64,000 nucleotides of DNA from Ustulina deusta (lineage: Eukaryota; Ascomycota; Sordariomycetes; Xylariales; Xylariaceae). Position numbers and translations under genes: made by a program. Location of the stretch: positions 43,135 to 107,134 of the forward strand of contig JAJNNX010000082.1 in NCBI GenBank assembly GCA_023159155.1, written 5' to 3'. Under the pieces are notes generated by a model. That model saw nothing but the letters and a program-made list of their open reading frames with translations. It was not told the DNA's origin and ran no database searches. Of the stretch, positions 1 to 11,600 are shown in pieces (within the stretch, counting starts at the first letter, position 1; the number at the start of each line of letters is the position of its first letter).

Positions 1-581
1 TTATACACCTCCAATATTTAAAGCCACAAGATGGCTTTCCCTCATATCAAGCCACTCTATTCTTACTCATACCACTTCAATACATTTGTGGATGAAACGC
101 TAGCATTACGCTGTGATTTTCTCCTTTAGTTCGCTAGCGAAAAGCCAGCTATTCTCGAGGGTACTCGGTCGTCATGGCAGCGCTGTCCATAGAAGCCGTG
201 ACGCGTTTTTTTTATATTGTTAGCAGAAAACCAGGGGATTCCCATATTAGTGAATTATATGGCCCTCGCACGAGACATATTCATGACATACCCATACTTC
301 GACCCCACTACCGACACTTTGGCCGTCGTAAGGGATGCCATGATATCGGTAATGGTCGCTGGTATACGTTTTTCTCTGGTCCGAAATGCAAATTGCTTCA
401 GAAATATTCAATACTACATAGTTCGGCATTGGCAATGAACCAATTTGCCTGCGTTATATCCATACATTTCGTCAATCCATGTTATTGGAACTCGCCATTA
501 ATATACATTCAATCGCTGTCTTTTCGGAGAGTAGAGGGTTCCGATCTAATCGCTGCTCATCGTAGAGATTTTATGTGACTT
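1..581. other. 3' flank of tRNase Z gene, no gene seen
   Basis: This stretch has short open frames on both strands, the longest about 134 codons on the plus strand from 174. They overlap each other in different frames, and I see no recognisable domain or splice pattern. It probably holds the 3' untranslated region and terminator of the minus-strand tRNase Z gene that ends at 582, plus the edge of the next intergenic region. Confidence 0.5.
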
Positions 582-3389
582 CTATTCGTTGTTGTGCTCC
601 TCCAATAACTTTTGAATAGCCGGTAGAAATGCTTGTGCTTTCCTGAATTCCCCGAGCTTAACGCGCATGTAATCGAATCCAAAAAGTATCACCTCATCAA
701 CCTTGGCCTTGTTGTCCGTTTTAACGTCGGGTCGAATTTCAAAGTCCTCTTCTATCATGGGAATTCTCTGATATCTCTGGGAGAAGTGGGTTAAGAGAAT
801 TCTCCTCGCACCCATCCTCCGACCCACGGCGATAGCTTCTGACATGGTTGAATGCTTCTTGGCGATTGCATCCCCTTGTAACTCATCATCGAACGTGCTC
901 TCATGTATCAGGATTGTTGCGCCTCGACCAATTTGCACAAAAGCATCGCTGGGGCGGCAGTCACCCGAGTATGCTATTCTCAACCCCGAGGACAAGGTAA
1001 AGACAGTGGCAAGCGCCCCAAAACAATGATCAACATAACATGCCTCAATCTTGTTCAGGCCAAATTGCTCGGTTTCCTCACTGCTAAACACGTGTGGTTC
1101 GCCGACGCGCGTTTTTGGATTAAACCTCGTGAACGGGATGGAAACCAGACGGTCGAAGCCAAAGTCTTCAACATCGGCATATTCTCGTAACCAATCAATC
1201 ATGTGAATGTGAGAGGAGACAACGAGTTTTGCTGATGGATCAGACTTCATTGTTTCTTCGTGCCAAGCCTTGATGACGGAAGTGGTACCCAAATGATGAT
1301 CCGCGTGAAGGTGACTAATCCAGATGACCTTGAGATCTCGGAGCACAGAGGGCAGCTCGTTACCAAAGACACGGCGTAGCTGCCCCATGGTGTTTTCGCC
1401 CGCATCGAAGAGGTAGCCTCCTAAGCCTGGCACACGAACCAGCGTAGAGGAAACGTTACGATATTTAGAAGGTAGTGCGGAGCCGGTACCAAGCGAGATA
1501 ATTTCGGTGTCTTTGTTAGGGATGTCTGCCTCTGCCTTCTTCATCTTCGCTAAGAAGTCTGGGTCGCAGATTTTCCTCTTTGCTTGGGCAGCCATCTTCA
1601 AGACACCTTTATCTAAAAATGCCTGAGCAAGCTTGTCAATGTTTGGGAATGGCAGTATCTTATCATCTTGATGTTGGTACCGTGGAGCGAATTGTACGGT
1701 TTTTCCAACACGGCCGATTTCATATGGAGATGAACAGGCGGGGGCAGTCCCTGAAAGCGACAGCTTATTGTTGTACGCAGGTAAAGGGAAACGGTCGGGA
1801 TCGACACATCGCAGTCTGTAGGCTTGCACGGCTGCGGATTCGAGGGCGATCATGTTGGGACAGGTGTCGGCAGAGGTCACTATGTGCTTTATCGAGGACA
1901 TTTTCTGCATGAAAGCTTGCAACCGTGCATCATCAACGACATGACGCCCTAGAAGCCAGAAGATGACGTATACGCCGTTCATTATCTGGTTATCTGCCCA
2001 TTCGGGTCGGTTGACCAGGGCATCAATATAAGAGATGTCTGGTAAGTCAACAACAGCGAAGCCGGTGCCAGCCACGGTCTCGCCAAGAACCATGTCCGGG
2101 CTCACTAAATTTCCATCTTTACCCTTCACGCTCTCCAAGTTTGTAAGGAGCCGATAATCAGTCTTGGCAACACCTAATCGTTCGGCTGCTTGAGGGTTAA
2201 ATTTGCCTCGCCTATCTTGCCCTTTTACAATATAGGACATGGACTGCTTGGAGGGCTCGGTCCGGGGCAGCTCAGAGATAGTGGCGCCAGGCCATGGCTG
2301 GCGAACCAATACGGGAATATCAGGAACATGCTCGTCGCGGCCAGGCATCGGGCCGGTATATACCTGTAGGTGGCCCTCTTGATTGCGCACGAAGAGCTTC
2401 GCTGGTAGTTTGGCCCGATGCAATGTCGTCTCAACAAGCGCATCGGCTGTCCAGTCCGAGTCAAACATCTGTGTAACTATCACCTCGGCAACCTTGTGGC
2501 TGTCGTCATCGCGAGAGATGAGGTGTGTTGTCGCAGCGCGCTCAGTGAATTCATCGTGGCTCCGCTTACGCGGACTAGCTAGAGGCGACTCTTTTTCATC
2601 TGACTTGGCGAGCATATACCACACATTGATGTTTGCGTCTTTCCAGTCGGGCTCGGAGGAGGGCGCGGCTGCGTGGGGGCTACGAGGGTCGGAGCGTACT
2701 TCGTGGGGCTCTATAGGAAGTCCTTGCCGGAAGACGAAGCGGCGTGAGGTGGCAAGAAGATGCGCGATATTCTTGCCGGCGTGGATGTGCAAGCGGGGCT
2801 GCACGGCAGCGACGGCGGCAGCGGAAGGGTTTCTCTTCTGCTTGGCGACGTTGTTGACGTCGACCTGCTCCTTGGACAAGGTCACAATATCGGCAACGGT
2901 GAGAATCAAGCCCAGCAGGCCACCAGCACCGTGCCAGTCCACAGGGCCGGACAGGAACAGGTTCTCGACCTTGGCGAGGCCGAGCTTGCGCTGGACAAAG
3001 GCGCGCTGGGTGCCCTCGGCGGCGTGGCCAAAGACATAGCGCTGGTTGTCGAAATGCAGCAGGATGGTGGTGCCGGGCGTGTCGGCGGTGGGCGTCGTGA
3101 CGATCTGGGCGTAGTTGAGCATCTTGAGGGAGAAGGCCGTCTGGCGGTGTCGCCTGGTGGATGGTGGCGGCGGGCGGGGGCGGGAGCGGGAGAAGAGGAT
3201 AAAGCGCGCGTTTTTGCTCCGCGCGAAACGAGACGCCCTCAGGACCGAGACAGCGGCCGATTCGCTGTCGAAGAGCGTCGTTTTCGGCAGCGCGATGTTC
3301 GCAAACACCGACTCTGCCGCTTTCGTTGCCGTCGAGCGTATGGAAGAAGGCACCCGTAGTTTCCTGGCTACCTCATAGCCACTCTTCAT
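582..3389 (-). CDS. TRZ1: Long-form tRNase Z (ELAC2/Trz1 family endoribonuclease)
   Basis: Removes 3' trailers from precursor tRNAs in nucleus and mitochondria. The single exon encodes 935 residues. The N-terminal half is the degenerate, non-catalytic beta-lactamase domain typical of the long form (from about residue 90). The C-terminal half carries the catalytic metallo-beta-lactamase fold: the TEIISLGTGSALPSKYRN segment, FDAGE, and the zinc motif SHLHADHHLG with His693, His695, Asp697 and His698. Further ligand-type segments are DHCFGA, AYSGDCRPSD and LLTHFSQRY. Length fits fungal Trz1 proteins. Residues 1-89 are rich in Arg, Ser and Ala with few acidic residues, like a mitochondrial presequence. 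A second Met at residue 90 (codon 3120-3122) begins MLNYAQIV, where the conserved domain starts, so two isoforms from alternative starts are plausible. Upstream, at about -145 from the first ATG, lie three GATAAG sites. Family assignment is firm; dual targeting is inferred. Confidence 0.95.
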   Translation of the reverse strand: MKSGYEVARKLRVPSSIRSTATKAAESVFANIALPKTTLFDSESAAVSVLRASRFARSKNARFILFSRSRPRPPPPSTRRHRQTAFSLKMLNYAQIVTTPTADTPGTTILLHFDNQRYVFGHAAEGTQRAFVQRKLGLAKVENLFLSGPVDWHGAGGLLGLILTVADIVTLSKEQVDVNNVAKQKRNPSAAAVAAVQPRLHIHAGKNIAHLLATSRRFVFRQGLPIEPHEVRSDPRSPHAAAPSSEPDWKDANINVWYMLAKSDEKESPLASPRKRSHDEFTERAATTHLISRDDDSHKVAEVIVTQMFDSDWTADALVETTLHRAKLPAKLFVRNQEGHLQVYTGPMPGRDEHVPDIPVLVRQPWPGATISELPRTEPSKQSMSYIVKGQDRRGKFNPQAAERLGVAKTDYRLLTNLESVKGKDGNLVSPDMVLGETVAGTGFAVVDLPDISYIDALVNRPEWADNQIMNGVYVIFWLLGRHVVDDARLQAFMQKMSSIKHIVTSADTCPNMIALESAAVQAYRLRCVDPDRFPLPAYNNKLSLSGTAPACSSPYEIGRVGKTVQFAPRYQHQDDKILPFPNIDKLAQAFLDKGVLKMAAQAKRKICDPDFLAKMKKAEADIPNKDTEIISLGTGSALPSKYRNVSSTLVRVPGLGGYLFDAGENTMGQLRRVFGNELPSVLRDLKVIWISHLHADHHLGTTSVIKAWHEETMKSDPSAKLVVSSHIHMIDWLREYADVEDFGFDRLVSIPFTRFNPKTRVGEPHVFSSEETEQFGLNKIEACYVDHCFGALATVFTLSSGLRIAYSGDCRPSDAFVQIGRGATILIHESTFDDELQGDAIAKKHSTMSEAIAVGRRMGARRILLTHFSQRYQRIPMIEEDFEIRPDVKTDNKAKVDEVILFGFDYMRVKLGEFRKAQAFLPAIQKLLEEHNNE

Positions 3390-3532
3390 CGAGTCTCCAG
3401 AAGGGCCAAAATCCCCCGCGTTATTGCTGCTGTCGTGGGTGCTGTTGTTTTATCATCGTTGTTGAATCATAGTACGGTAAGTACTAGGTAGCTTTGTTAC
3501 ATTCGTCTTTTTTATTTTTTTGGCGGGATATT

Positions 3533-3548
3533 CTTATCTTATCTTATC
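3533..3548 (-). promoter_or_regulatory. Triple overlapping GATAAG sites upstream of tRNase Z
   Basis: The plus strand reads CTTATCTTATCTTATC, which is three GATAAG hexamers on the minus strand, each sharing one base with the next. It lies about 145 bases upstream of the first ATG of the minus-strand tRNase Z gene. GATAAG is the consensus of fungal GATA factors such as AreA/NIT2 and the siderophore repressors. Function here is inferred from position and match only. Confidence 0.4.
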
Positions 3549-6184
3549 GTTCAAACTCTCTACAATCGGTATGGCGTCATACTATTCTGGCGCTAACCCA
3601 CATAGGTAGCTTCCCAACGTAGAACACTGCATATTTGATTGACTGTTCTGAACATTCGTTTCTATCTCGACAGGGTGATGGAAAGCATGCGATTAAGGGA
3701 CTATTATTGTTTGTATTTCTTTAACTTAGCATAGTACCTAGGTAGTCCTTTTATCCCACAGATTGTGTTGTTCAGGGAGTGCATATTTTAGAACTTAACA
3801 GGTCGGTATTCATATTTCATCAGATATCGTGTAGGTATAAAAATCTCCCCTCATTCAGGGCTACCCCAGCTAATCGTGCCTTTGCATACTATTTTTATGC
3901 GGTGGTGAAACATCGTGGCAGAACCAGGTATACCAGTTCCTTTAATTGATGCTTAAAAAGGAGCACATAAGAAGGGCGGGGTTCTATAAAGCCGTTCTTC
4001 ATTTGCATCTTGCCTTTTTTATTCCTATACCTCTTACTCATATTTAAGTACGGGGCATTCCTTTAGGGAATACAACACTATCACATGGATGTCAGTAGGC
4101 CAGGTACCTACCTAATTGGGTAGTATTTAGCAAATCGGTCACGCTGAGGGAGGGGTAGGCGTCCAACCATCTCTACCTTCTAAACTCAGGCCGCTATCTA
4201 TGGATTGTGTAGGCACGATGCGCCGACCCTGAGTACACCAACCGATATGAATACCAAATCATTGGGTCCGTACCTACATACTTATTATGGTTCAGGGGTC
4301 TAGGGTAGATACACGTGTAGGTCGCAACCAATCCGGCCTCAGTTTGGAGGCTCGGCCCGAGGTAACCACACAACCCGAAATCAGCGTGCCGGTTCGCATG
4401 GCGGTTATATGATTTCTACACTACCTGCACTACCGCATTAGTATCTTCGACCTTTGTAGTAATATTGCTTGGTCCACATAAGAGAATCATCAATATGCGG
4501 TGACATCACGGACGGAGAGAGGTGAAGTTGAATACAACACTCGAGGGCACTATAATTATAATTAGACTTGGTGGCAACACGCTGGTGGTTGAATTCTCGG
4601 TCTCTTCGGTCCGGCCATAGCATCTGTCGACATTAAATCGATACGAGTGGCCAGCCGAAATTAATTGTGCTACAGGCGATGTCGTTCTCCTCTCGTAAAC
4701 ATATTGGTCATTCGACATATATCTCTAGATATATATCGTTGATGAACCCCGGTGCTCACAACCACGCGATTAGGGATTTACTCGATAGATCTGCACAACG
4801 GCCAAGTCTACATCTGCAGGCACCTTCGAAGTAGAAACTACCGAGTTGACCGTCTTTGCTTCTTGACATCTCGGAAGCACGGCGGATGGCATAAAATCAA
4901 GCCGGTGAATTACGCCGACAATGCCCCTGTCCCCGGCCCGAGACCCAAGTCTTCGCCCGACTTCCAGTCGCCACCCACTTATTAATAAACCCGCGACTCC
5001 CGCCCGAAAGCACTCTTCTGCTTCACTTATATTTGCGCCCCGGCGAGCTGGGTATGTGTGCACGACTTCTCAGCCACGTCGACGCAGTTGTATCGACCAG
5101 TTGCGACGAGACAGATGGGTGGGAGCTCTGAAGGAGGAGAGGATGGCCGCGGGAATAAAACAGCCGCCGATACGGGGGCCCGGAGTCTCTAATTCCGACG
5201 TTCTCAAGACGGCATGGCATCGGAATCGGGCGGATAGCGAAGAATACCAAGAACGAGCACCATACCGAACGGTTGCTCTTCTGCCAAGTCAGACGGGTCG
5301 TCCGTCGACATAACTTGTGGTCTAGACCTGGACCCGTCTAGACTTAGGTTGTTCCTGTTTGGGCAGCTTGAGCCGACTTGATGATACACGCAGGACAAAT
5401 CCCTCCACCTATGCCATATTATCTTATCTAGACTAAGAAGGACAGGAACCATTTAACCCGCATAGCGAAAGCGCCACGCGTCGATATCTATTAAGATTCG
5501 GATCTATATCATGTTAGACTTATGATCTAATTTCTTATCTGCTTACTTCCGACATATTTCCTTGCCATCGACATACACCCCATTGCAGGAACGCTGCAGC
5601 AGCACAGATAAGCGCTAATACCAAAGCCGCATGGAAGGATGCTGGGCCGCATAGATAGGAGTACCAGATCCGAAGAGCCGCCAATAAGGTACTGGCTGTC
5701 TAGGTTGTTCGAGGCTGCCTTCATGTAGGACCTGTACAGAGAATCTGCAGCGGAACTGCATATCGATATTCCGGACGACACATGCGGGAAAAAAAAAGGG
5801 AGAAAATTACTATTACATTCAACAACCAGGCAGACAGGCAGGCAGACATAGCTGGTCAAGGCAGGAAAAGCACCCTCAGACGGCCAAGTCTCTGCCCAGT
5901 ATATGCATCATGGATCCTGCATTCCAAGGATCCACATCCCTTCAACACTACGATAGCGTCGATTTCCGCTAATACTTTCTGTGCGAACCAACCGTATCGC
6001 CTCACGGCATTGTCTCGGGTCTCTCATGCTCGTCATCCTATCCGCCGCTAAAGCACGGCATCACAGCGAGGTTAAACTTATTTTGGGCAATAAGGTCGAC
6101 CCGTGACATCAGTGTGTAAGTCGATCACGACTAAACTAACTCACTCTGAGCCATGCCGCGGATAATCAATCCCCGCGATCAGCC

Positions 6185-6206
6185 AGAGAGAGAGAGAGAG
6201 AGAGAG
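6185..6206. repeat. (AG)11 microsatellite
   Basis: Perfect dinucleotide run of 22 bases in intergenic DNA. Confidence 0.9.
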
Positions 6207-7379
6207 GCCTTTGCGAACTTGCAAACGGTATAAACAATAACGGTCAAATAATACGGCGTATCAGGTTCCTGTAGTGTCCCTGATTGCGACAACTTGTGGC
6301 GGCATTGTCGCAGCCACACGGGTTTCACAGCGCCTGCATTGCATTCGCTGACTGATAAGGTGACAAACAGACAGACAGGACAGACATGGCGGCGTCACCG
6401 CTTGACGCCGTGTCGTAATGCAGGGAGGCTGCCAGACCCGGCTCACCATATCGCTTTGGCTGGCCCGCCGTCTTCGGTGATTTATAGCGTATCCCCTCAC
6501 CTGAAATGGAACGAGTAAGAGCAGCGTTGCCTTGGCTCGGATATCGGCGGGCTAAATTATCCAAGTTCCTGGTCCGAGCCGTCGGGATTCGTATTGGCCA
6601 CGCACACACTGAGCTTCAACAAGTAGAAAAACCAATTTCACTACTCTCGTGACTCGCCAGCCAGACACAAACGCCAGCAAGTGACCTTCGGCCCTGTCCG
6701 AGCACCCTGCACGTGACGGCGAATACAATGGGGAAATGCAGGACTTGGATGTTGTCCAACCAAGGCCTCGGCAGTCGAGTTGCAGGTTTTGATGCATTCG
6801 GAGCAAGGTAAGGAAGTGGGGGTAAAATACCTACCTATGTAAGCGACGCCAGGGTACATACACCCCGAGCTCTAATTATCGGCAGGCGTATTTGGGGGAC
6901 CTCAAGCACACAAACTTAACGGTGTAGAATTAAGATTTTGGGGGGGTAGCATGGCATAAGTGCTGAGCTAATTGCACGATTCCAGGCCCTTCACCGCCAA
7001 CGTCGGCTAATTCCCAAACGACCGGATCGGTGCGTCTCGAAAGCGTAAAGTCGAACACAACCACTATACGGCATGTATTACCTATGGGTAAAGTAATACG
7101 ATGTCGTGACCGCCTATTCTCGAGCCACATCAATCGAAACCCGTACCGAAAGGGGGGGGGGTTGGTTGTTGTTCATGGGTAAACCCCAGATGGCAAATTT
7201 CATTTGTATGGTCTAAAATCGATTCTCTATGCCCATCTACATGCAGAACCCGCCAAACCACAGCCCCAACTCCCTTGTCTTTGCAGTGGCGCACGTTAAA
7301 TAAAACCCCGTGGTCCGCCATATGTACAATACAAGATGCAGTGTCGTCCTGCGATAGGTAGAGGAGGACGACTTTTATA

Positions 7380-7407
7380 TATAGATATATAAATATATAT
7401 ATCTATA
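7380..7407. repeat. AT-rich perfect hairpin 3' of the Zn2Cys6 gene
   Basis: TATAGATATATA (7380-7391) and TATATATCTATA (7396-7407) are exact reverse complements separated by four bases. This gives a 12-bp stem about 50 bases downstream of the stop codon of the minus-strand transcription-factor gene. It may sit in the 3' untranslated region or cleavage zone; no function can be shown. Confidence 0.6.
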
Positions 7408-7458
7408 CCATGTATCATGGTGTGTCTCGTAATCGTAATCGTCGGAGCGAAGCATAGG

Positions 7459-8607
7459 CTATTCTTTTCGCATCAGCTGCTCCGGAAGTGGTGAACATAT
7501 GTCGTAGTTGGTGTGGAAGAACTCGGCCGTCTCACCACTCCGCCGCTGCATCTCGTTATCGAACAGGTTCAGCATGGCGCCCACGCCGGGTATCCTCTCG
7601 AGCCTGGTGACCGACTGCCTCCAGGCGTCCATGTGTCTCGTGCCCGCCAGAGCATTCAGCTCGCGCACGCGCGTCTCCAGCGTCTCCAACACGGCCGGGT
7701 TTGCCTTGGGCGGCCCCTGTCCGTTCGTCGGTGGGGCTTTGCGCATCCATTCCAGGTACTCTGCCACGACGGAGGAAATCCCGGCGATCTCGGCCTGCGT
7801 GTTAAATACAGCCATGCCGAAGGCTGTGAGCTCGGCCAGGATGTGGTTGGCGTCGTCCGCTCTGTGTCCCCTCCCGCTGGGCGACGGCGGCGGCGACGTC
7901 GTAGATGTAGATGAGCCGTTGACTATCCTGACTTCCCGGAGGCTGGGCATCTGTCGATGCGAGTACACGCTCTCACGCCGGAACGAGGACGGGGTGGTAC
8001 TGGGTCCCGACATTTCGTCTATCCGTCTCAGGTCGTCCATTTGGAAATGAGACGGGTCGTTAGGGACACCCATATGCGGGCTAGGTATATAGTTCATGAA
8101 CTCGCCATCTAGATTCTCCGGCGACATTGGCAGTGAGTGGTGCGAGAAGGGGGTGGACGGCAAGCCGTGAACCCCCGCCGACATGAACGGGTCTCCCGTC
8201 GGCACCGCCGTCGACATTTGCAGGTTGAACGCCGAACAGTCCGGATACTCGACTCCGATCGCCGAGCTGGGTGTCGTAATCGGCATTTGCTCATTAGGAG
8301 TAGTAGGTTTATTCGTGTTACTATGTGTTAATATGTAGGCTTCTGCTTTATCTGTATTTGCCGCACGTCAGCCTCTCGGCATGCCGCCACCCTCGACAAC
8401 TCCCAAAGCAGCAGGGATAGTACCTAATCGCTCCTGTAAACTCTCGATGGTCTGGGCCAAGTCGGCTTTTGTGGGTTTGTGAGTCGGCACATAGATACAT
8501 GTCTCGCCAGACCGGCGACACTTCTCGCAAGAGGGTTGGCCTCCGTCACACCGTACTTTTCTGTCGCGACATAGTTTACAAGCTATGTGGCGAGACAGAT
8601 TGTTCAT
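7459..8607 (-). CDS. Zn2Cys6 fungal transcription factor, short form
   Basis: Sequence-specific nuclear DNA-binding regulator. I join exons 8424-8607 and 7459-8351, giving 358 residues. Exon 1 encodes the binuclear zinc cluster with Cys10, Cys13, Cys20, Cys27, Cys30 and Cys37 in exact C-x2-C-x6-C-x6-C-x2-C-x6-C spacing. The Arg/Lys-rich first loop is followed by a short coiled-coil-like stretch (LAQTIESLQERL). The intron (8352-8423, 72 nt) starts GTACTA, has a GCTGAC branch site and ends ACAG. It keeps the frame and removes one in-frame TGA at 8368-8370. The donor lacks the usual G at position 5, so the exact site is uncertain, but the reading frame is open on both sides. Exon 2 is Ser/Pro/Thr-rich, then has an Ala/Leu-rich helical C-terminal region. 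There is no long fungal-specific transcription factor middle-homology domain, so it is shorter than classic Gal4-type proteins. Target genes are unknown. Confidence 0.85.
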
Positions 8608-11600
8608 GATTATGAGACGGGAGTGCGTCTGAAATGGCCGATGAGGGAGTGTGACTAGTCGACTACCTTAGCCGGTGGTTAGCCGAGCTCCCTCATAAAT
8701 CAATCTATGGTCGATTAATGTCTTTCGTGACTTTCGACGTCGCTCCACACGTGTGAGATACGGTAATAAGGAGGAGAGTGACAGGTTTTTTTCTGCAACA
8801 AGTGTTCTGTAGGTTGGGATCCAGCTGAGGGTATAAAGTAAGGTCTCCGCCAAGCTTTGGGTTTTGGGGCTGATCTAATGCCTTCAGGTCCAATTAAGCT
8901 ACCGAGCTTACTTATTATGGCTCGATTACCAGGCACTAAATCCGCCAGCTGATTCCTTGAACAACGCGAATGGGGTCTAAATACATAGCTTGGATCTGAA
9001 CGGTTTGCGGTGTGGGGGTTTCTTGCTTCTGAGGGAGTGTAGCCCGCAGAATAGCGGAAAGTAGAGGGAGAAAAAAAAAACAGGTAACCCCTGCTTGCAT
9101 CCTTTAGGCACCTTACGTCTTACTTAGCGGGAATATGGAGATATGTACCGTAGTAATGAAGCATGATCCGACCGGCTACGTAATCGGCAGTCAGTTTTAA
9201 GTCGAAGATGGGGAGGGCGAAAACCTGCTCTCATGTTCCTTGCAGTCTGACTCTGTCAAGGGGTGTGGCAGAGAAGCAGATACCTACCTTAATTACTCCA
9301 TAATATTTTTTTTCAAGGATGGACCTGCCATAAATCCCCGGACGCTCTTCTCAAGCTAAGGTATGAACACTTTGGGGCATGTCAACTTTTTGTTCAAACA
9401 ATGAGGTTTACTACGTGTAGGGCAACTCATGAGTAAGAGCCACGTATTTGGCCCACCTTACGCAGGTTCATTCAGCCCACTTCAGCGAGGCTCACGGTAA
9501 TTCCACGTATAGTCTCCGTCCTGTTCTGGTGTAGTCAAACCGTTGGTAAGCCATTAGCCAAGCTGTCAACGTCGAAGTCAGCGGCAGAGTGGTATATATG
9601 AAGCATATGTCTAAAGTGAAACGGTCTTAAAGTTAGTTTCAATCCTAATTAGACAACGGGTCCCTGGCAAAAATAGCTTTAAGAAGAAGCTGTCTACGAC
9701 AAGTGTGGTGTAAGACGAGCACGCTAGAACCGGCTTAGCTGCAAGGCCCCATGCCAAGCCCTTGGCAAATACAACTGTAACATGTCCGATAAGCTGACTG
9801 ACTTGCCTGCGCAATACTTTATTGGGAACACCTAGGCATCTAGACGCACTACACAACTACCTACTAGGACAGAATACTGGTTAAATTTTCAAGAACCTGT
9901 TCGGTAGGGGTTGCCGATAACATCCTCGACCGGCACGGCCCATATTGTGAGACAAAGTGCTAATGGGACATCAAATACACGACCTTGCCTACACTAGATC
10001 AAAGTTGGCCGAGAAGACCTGCCTAATTGATATCTTGCGTCATGTTCATCCTGAGGTGAACGGCGTACACTAGATAGAATCTTGCAACATCTCCTCCCGA
10101 ACACTAAGGCAACAGGACTAGGGCGACGCCGCGTGGAGAATTATTTCAAATCGAAGGGGCAAAGCAAACTTCCTACTGCACACACATAGCATGACAGCGC
10201 GTGAGTAGTCAGTAGGAAAGGCTTCAACTGAGCCGCAAGTTTGGATCAATATGCTCATGAGCAAGATATTCCACAGTCATACCATCGGTTCGTCACCGTA
10301 CACTATTCTCAAGCTATTCATTCATCATTTCCCCGTTCGTGAGTCGACATGGGCGTGATGAAGCGACCCCATCTCTTCATGTAGGTAGATGCAGGTTTCG
10401 CAAGGTATTCGCATTGGATTCGCAGTGTAGGTACGTTGTAAAGTGGGTGTCTATGCGTAGGTCGTTGGACTGCCAATCATGGGAAGGACTGTGTGAATCT
10501 CAAGGACGAAAGCAATTGTATTATTAAGTCCAGATTTGATGCTACAACGCCAGGATTATTGGTAGACCCTAACACCATGAGATTGGGTATGAGGGATAAA
10601 CGAAACTAACCGAGGTGTGCGTAAACCGGGCCGGCCCGCTATGAGGAATGATTCGCATTTTTTTGGTTGCATGGCAAGTATTTACTCAAACCTTTTTGCT
10701 TCAATTGTTCATTTATACAATCCGCGGCCAACGAGAATATTGCGGAGGATAGGAAATTGACACCAGGGAAGACTTGTATCTATCTCTCGTGCATATTTGT
10801 ATCGCATTGAGCAAGCATTAAGTTGTTCGCTCCAAATTCCCGAGATCCAGATAACCATACTACCCATACCTAGTTTGGGTTACCGACTTGCGTCCCAAGC
10901 GGCGCCCAAGCGGTGCCTGCACATCCCTACCTACACGTATCCTACAACATTCCCAGCAACGCTTGTTTTAGTGGGTTCGGTTGGCAGTTTAGCTCGTATT
11001 AGTCATCCTTGTTCGCGCGCAATGACAGGAGATATATATAGCTCTTCCAGTTCGACTAAGAGTAGCGCCTTGATTAAGCATCCTCCAGGGCCGCCCGGTA
11101 GACACGCTAGAGCTCCGCGAGAACTCCAATTACTGTCCCGCTCGTCCTACCAATATATATTACCTATGACAGAGCCATGCATTTTTTGCCATCAGGATGG
11201 CAATCCTAATTGCCGCTCCCAGTGTATGTGTACTCATCGCCAAGTCGCCTAATGCCAGGCCTGTCACGACATGCATACTGTACATGCTTCATCATTTAAG
11301 CTTACTCTGTACTGCAGCGCGAATTTAGCCTCCAAGCTAAAACATGTAAGACGCTAAGTCTCCCCTCGCATGCTCATTCAGCATCACATTCACGAACCGA
11401 AGCAACACACAATTCTGAGAAGTCTGTAATGCATTAGACGGCGTTATGTGTAAGTTCTACCATTTTCGGGACAGCGTGAATGAGTGAGCAATTCACCACG
11501 TCTTGAATGGTGTTTATTGGCCCGACCCATTTGCCGAACATGGTATCTCGACCTAAATATAGAGCTGGATCTTGTCTGTGCCACGGACACCTACGTATCT

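Larger units (their letters stand above)
3390..7458. other. Intergenic region, 4 kb, no convincing gene
   Basis: This region lies between the 5' end of tRNase Z and the 3' end of the Zn2Cys6 gene. It contains many short overlapping frames in all directions, stop-rich and without domain signals. The longest ATG frame is 130 codons at 4921-5313 (+); its composition is Arg/Ser/Pro-rich and unconvincing. Visible structure: GATA sites at 3533-3548, several TACCTA/TAGGTA motifs (for example near 3735, 4105 and 6830), an (AG)n run at 6185-6206 and an A-run near 5791. Confidence 0.5.

Noticed and set aside
174..578. 134-codon frame (+) before tRNase Z
   Set aside because: No domain, overlapping frames on both strands; more likely the 3' flank.
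4921..5313. 130-codon ATG frame (+)
   Set aside because: Arg/Ser/Pro-rich, no domain, overlapped by equally long frames on the other strand.
10797..11252. 151-codon frame (+)
   Set aside because: Starts at TTG, contains no domain and no splice extension; the first ATG is deep inside.
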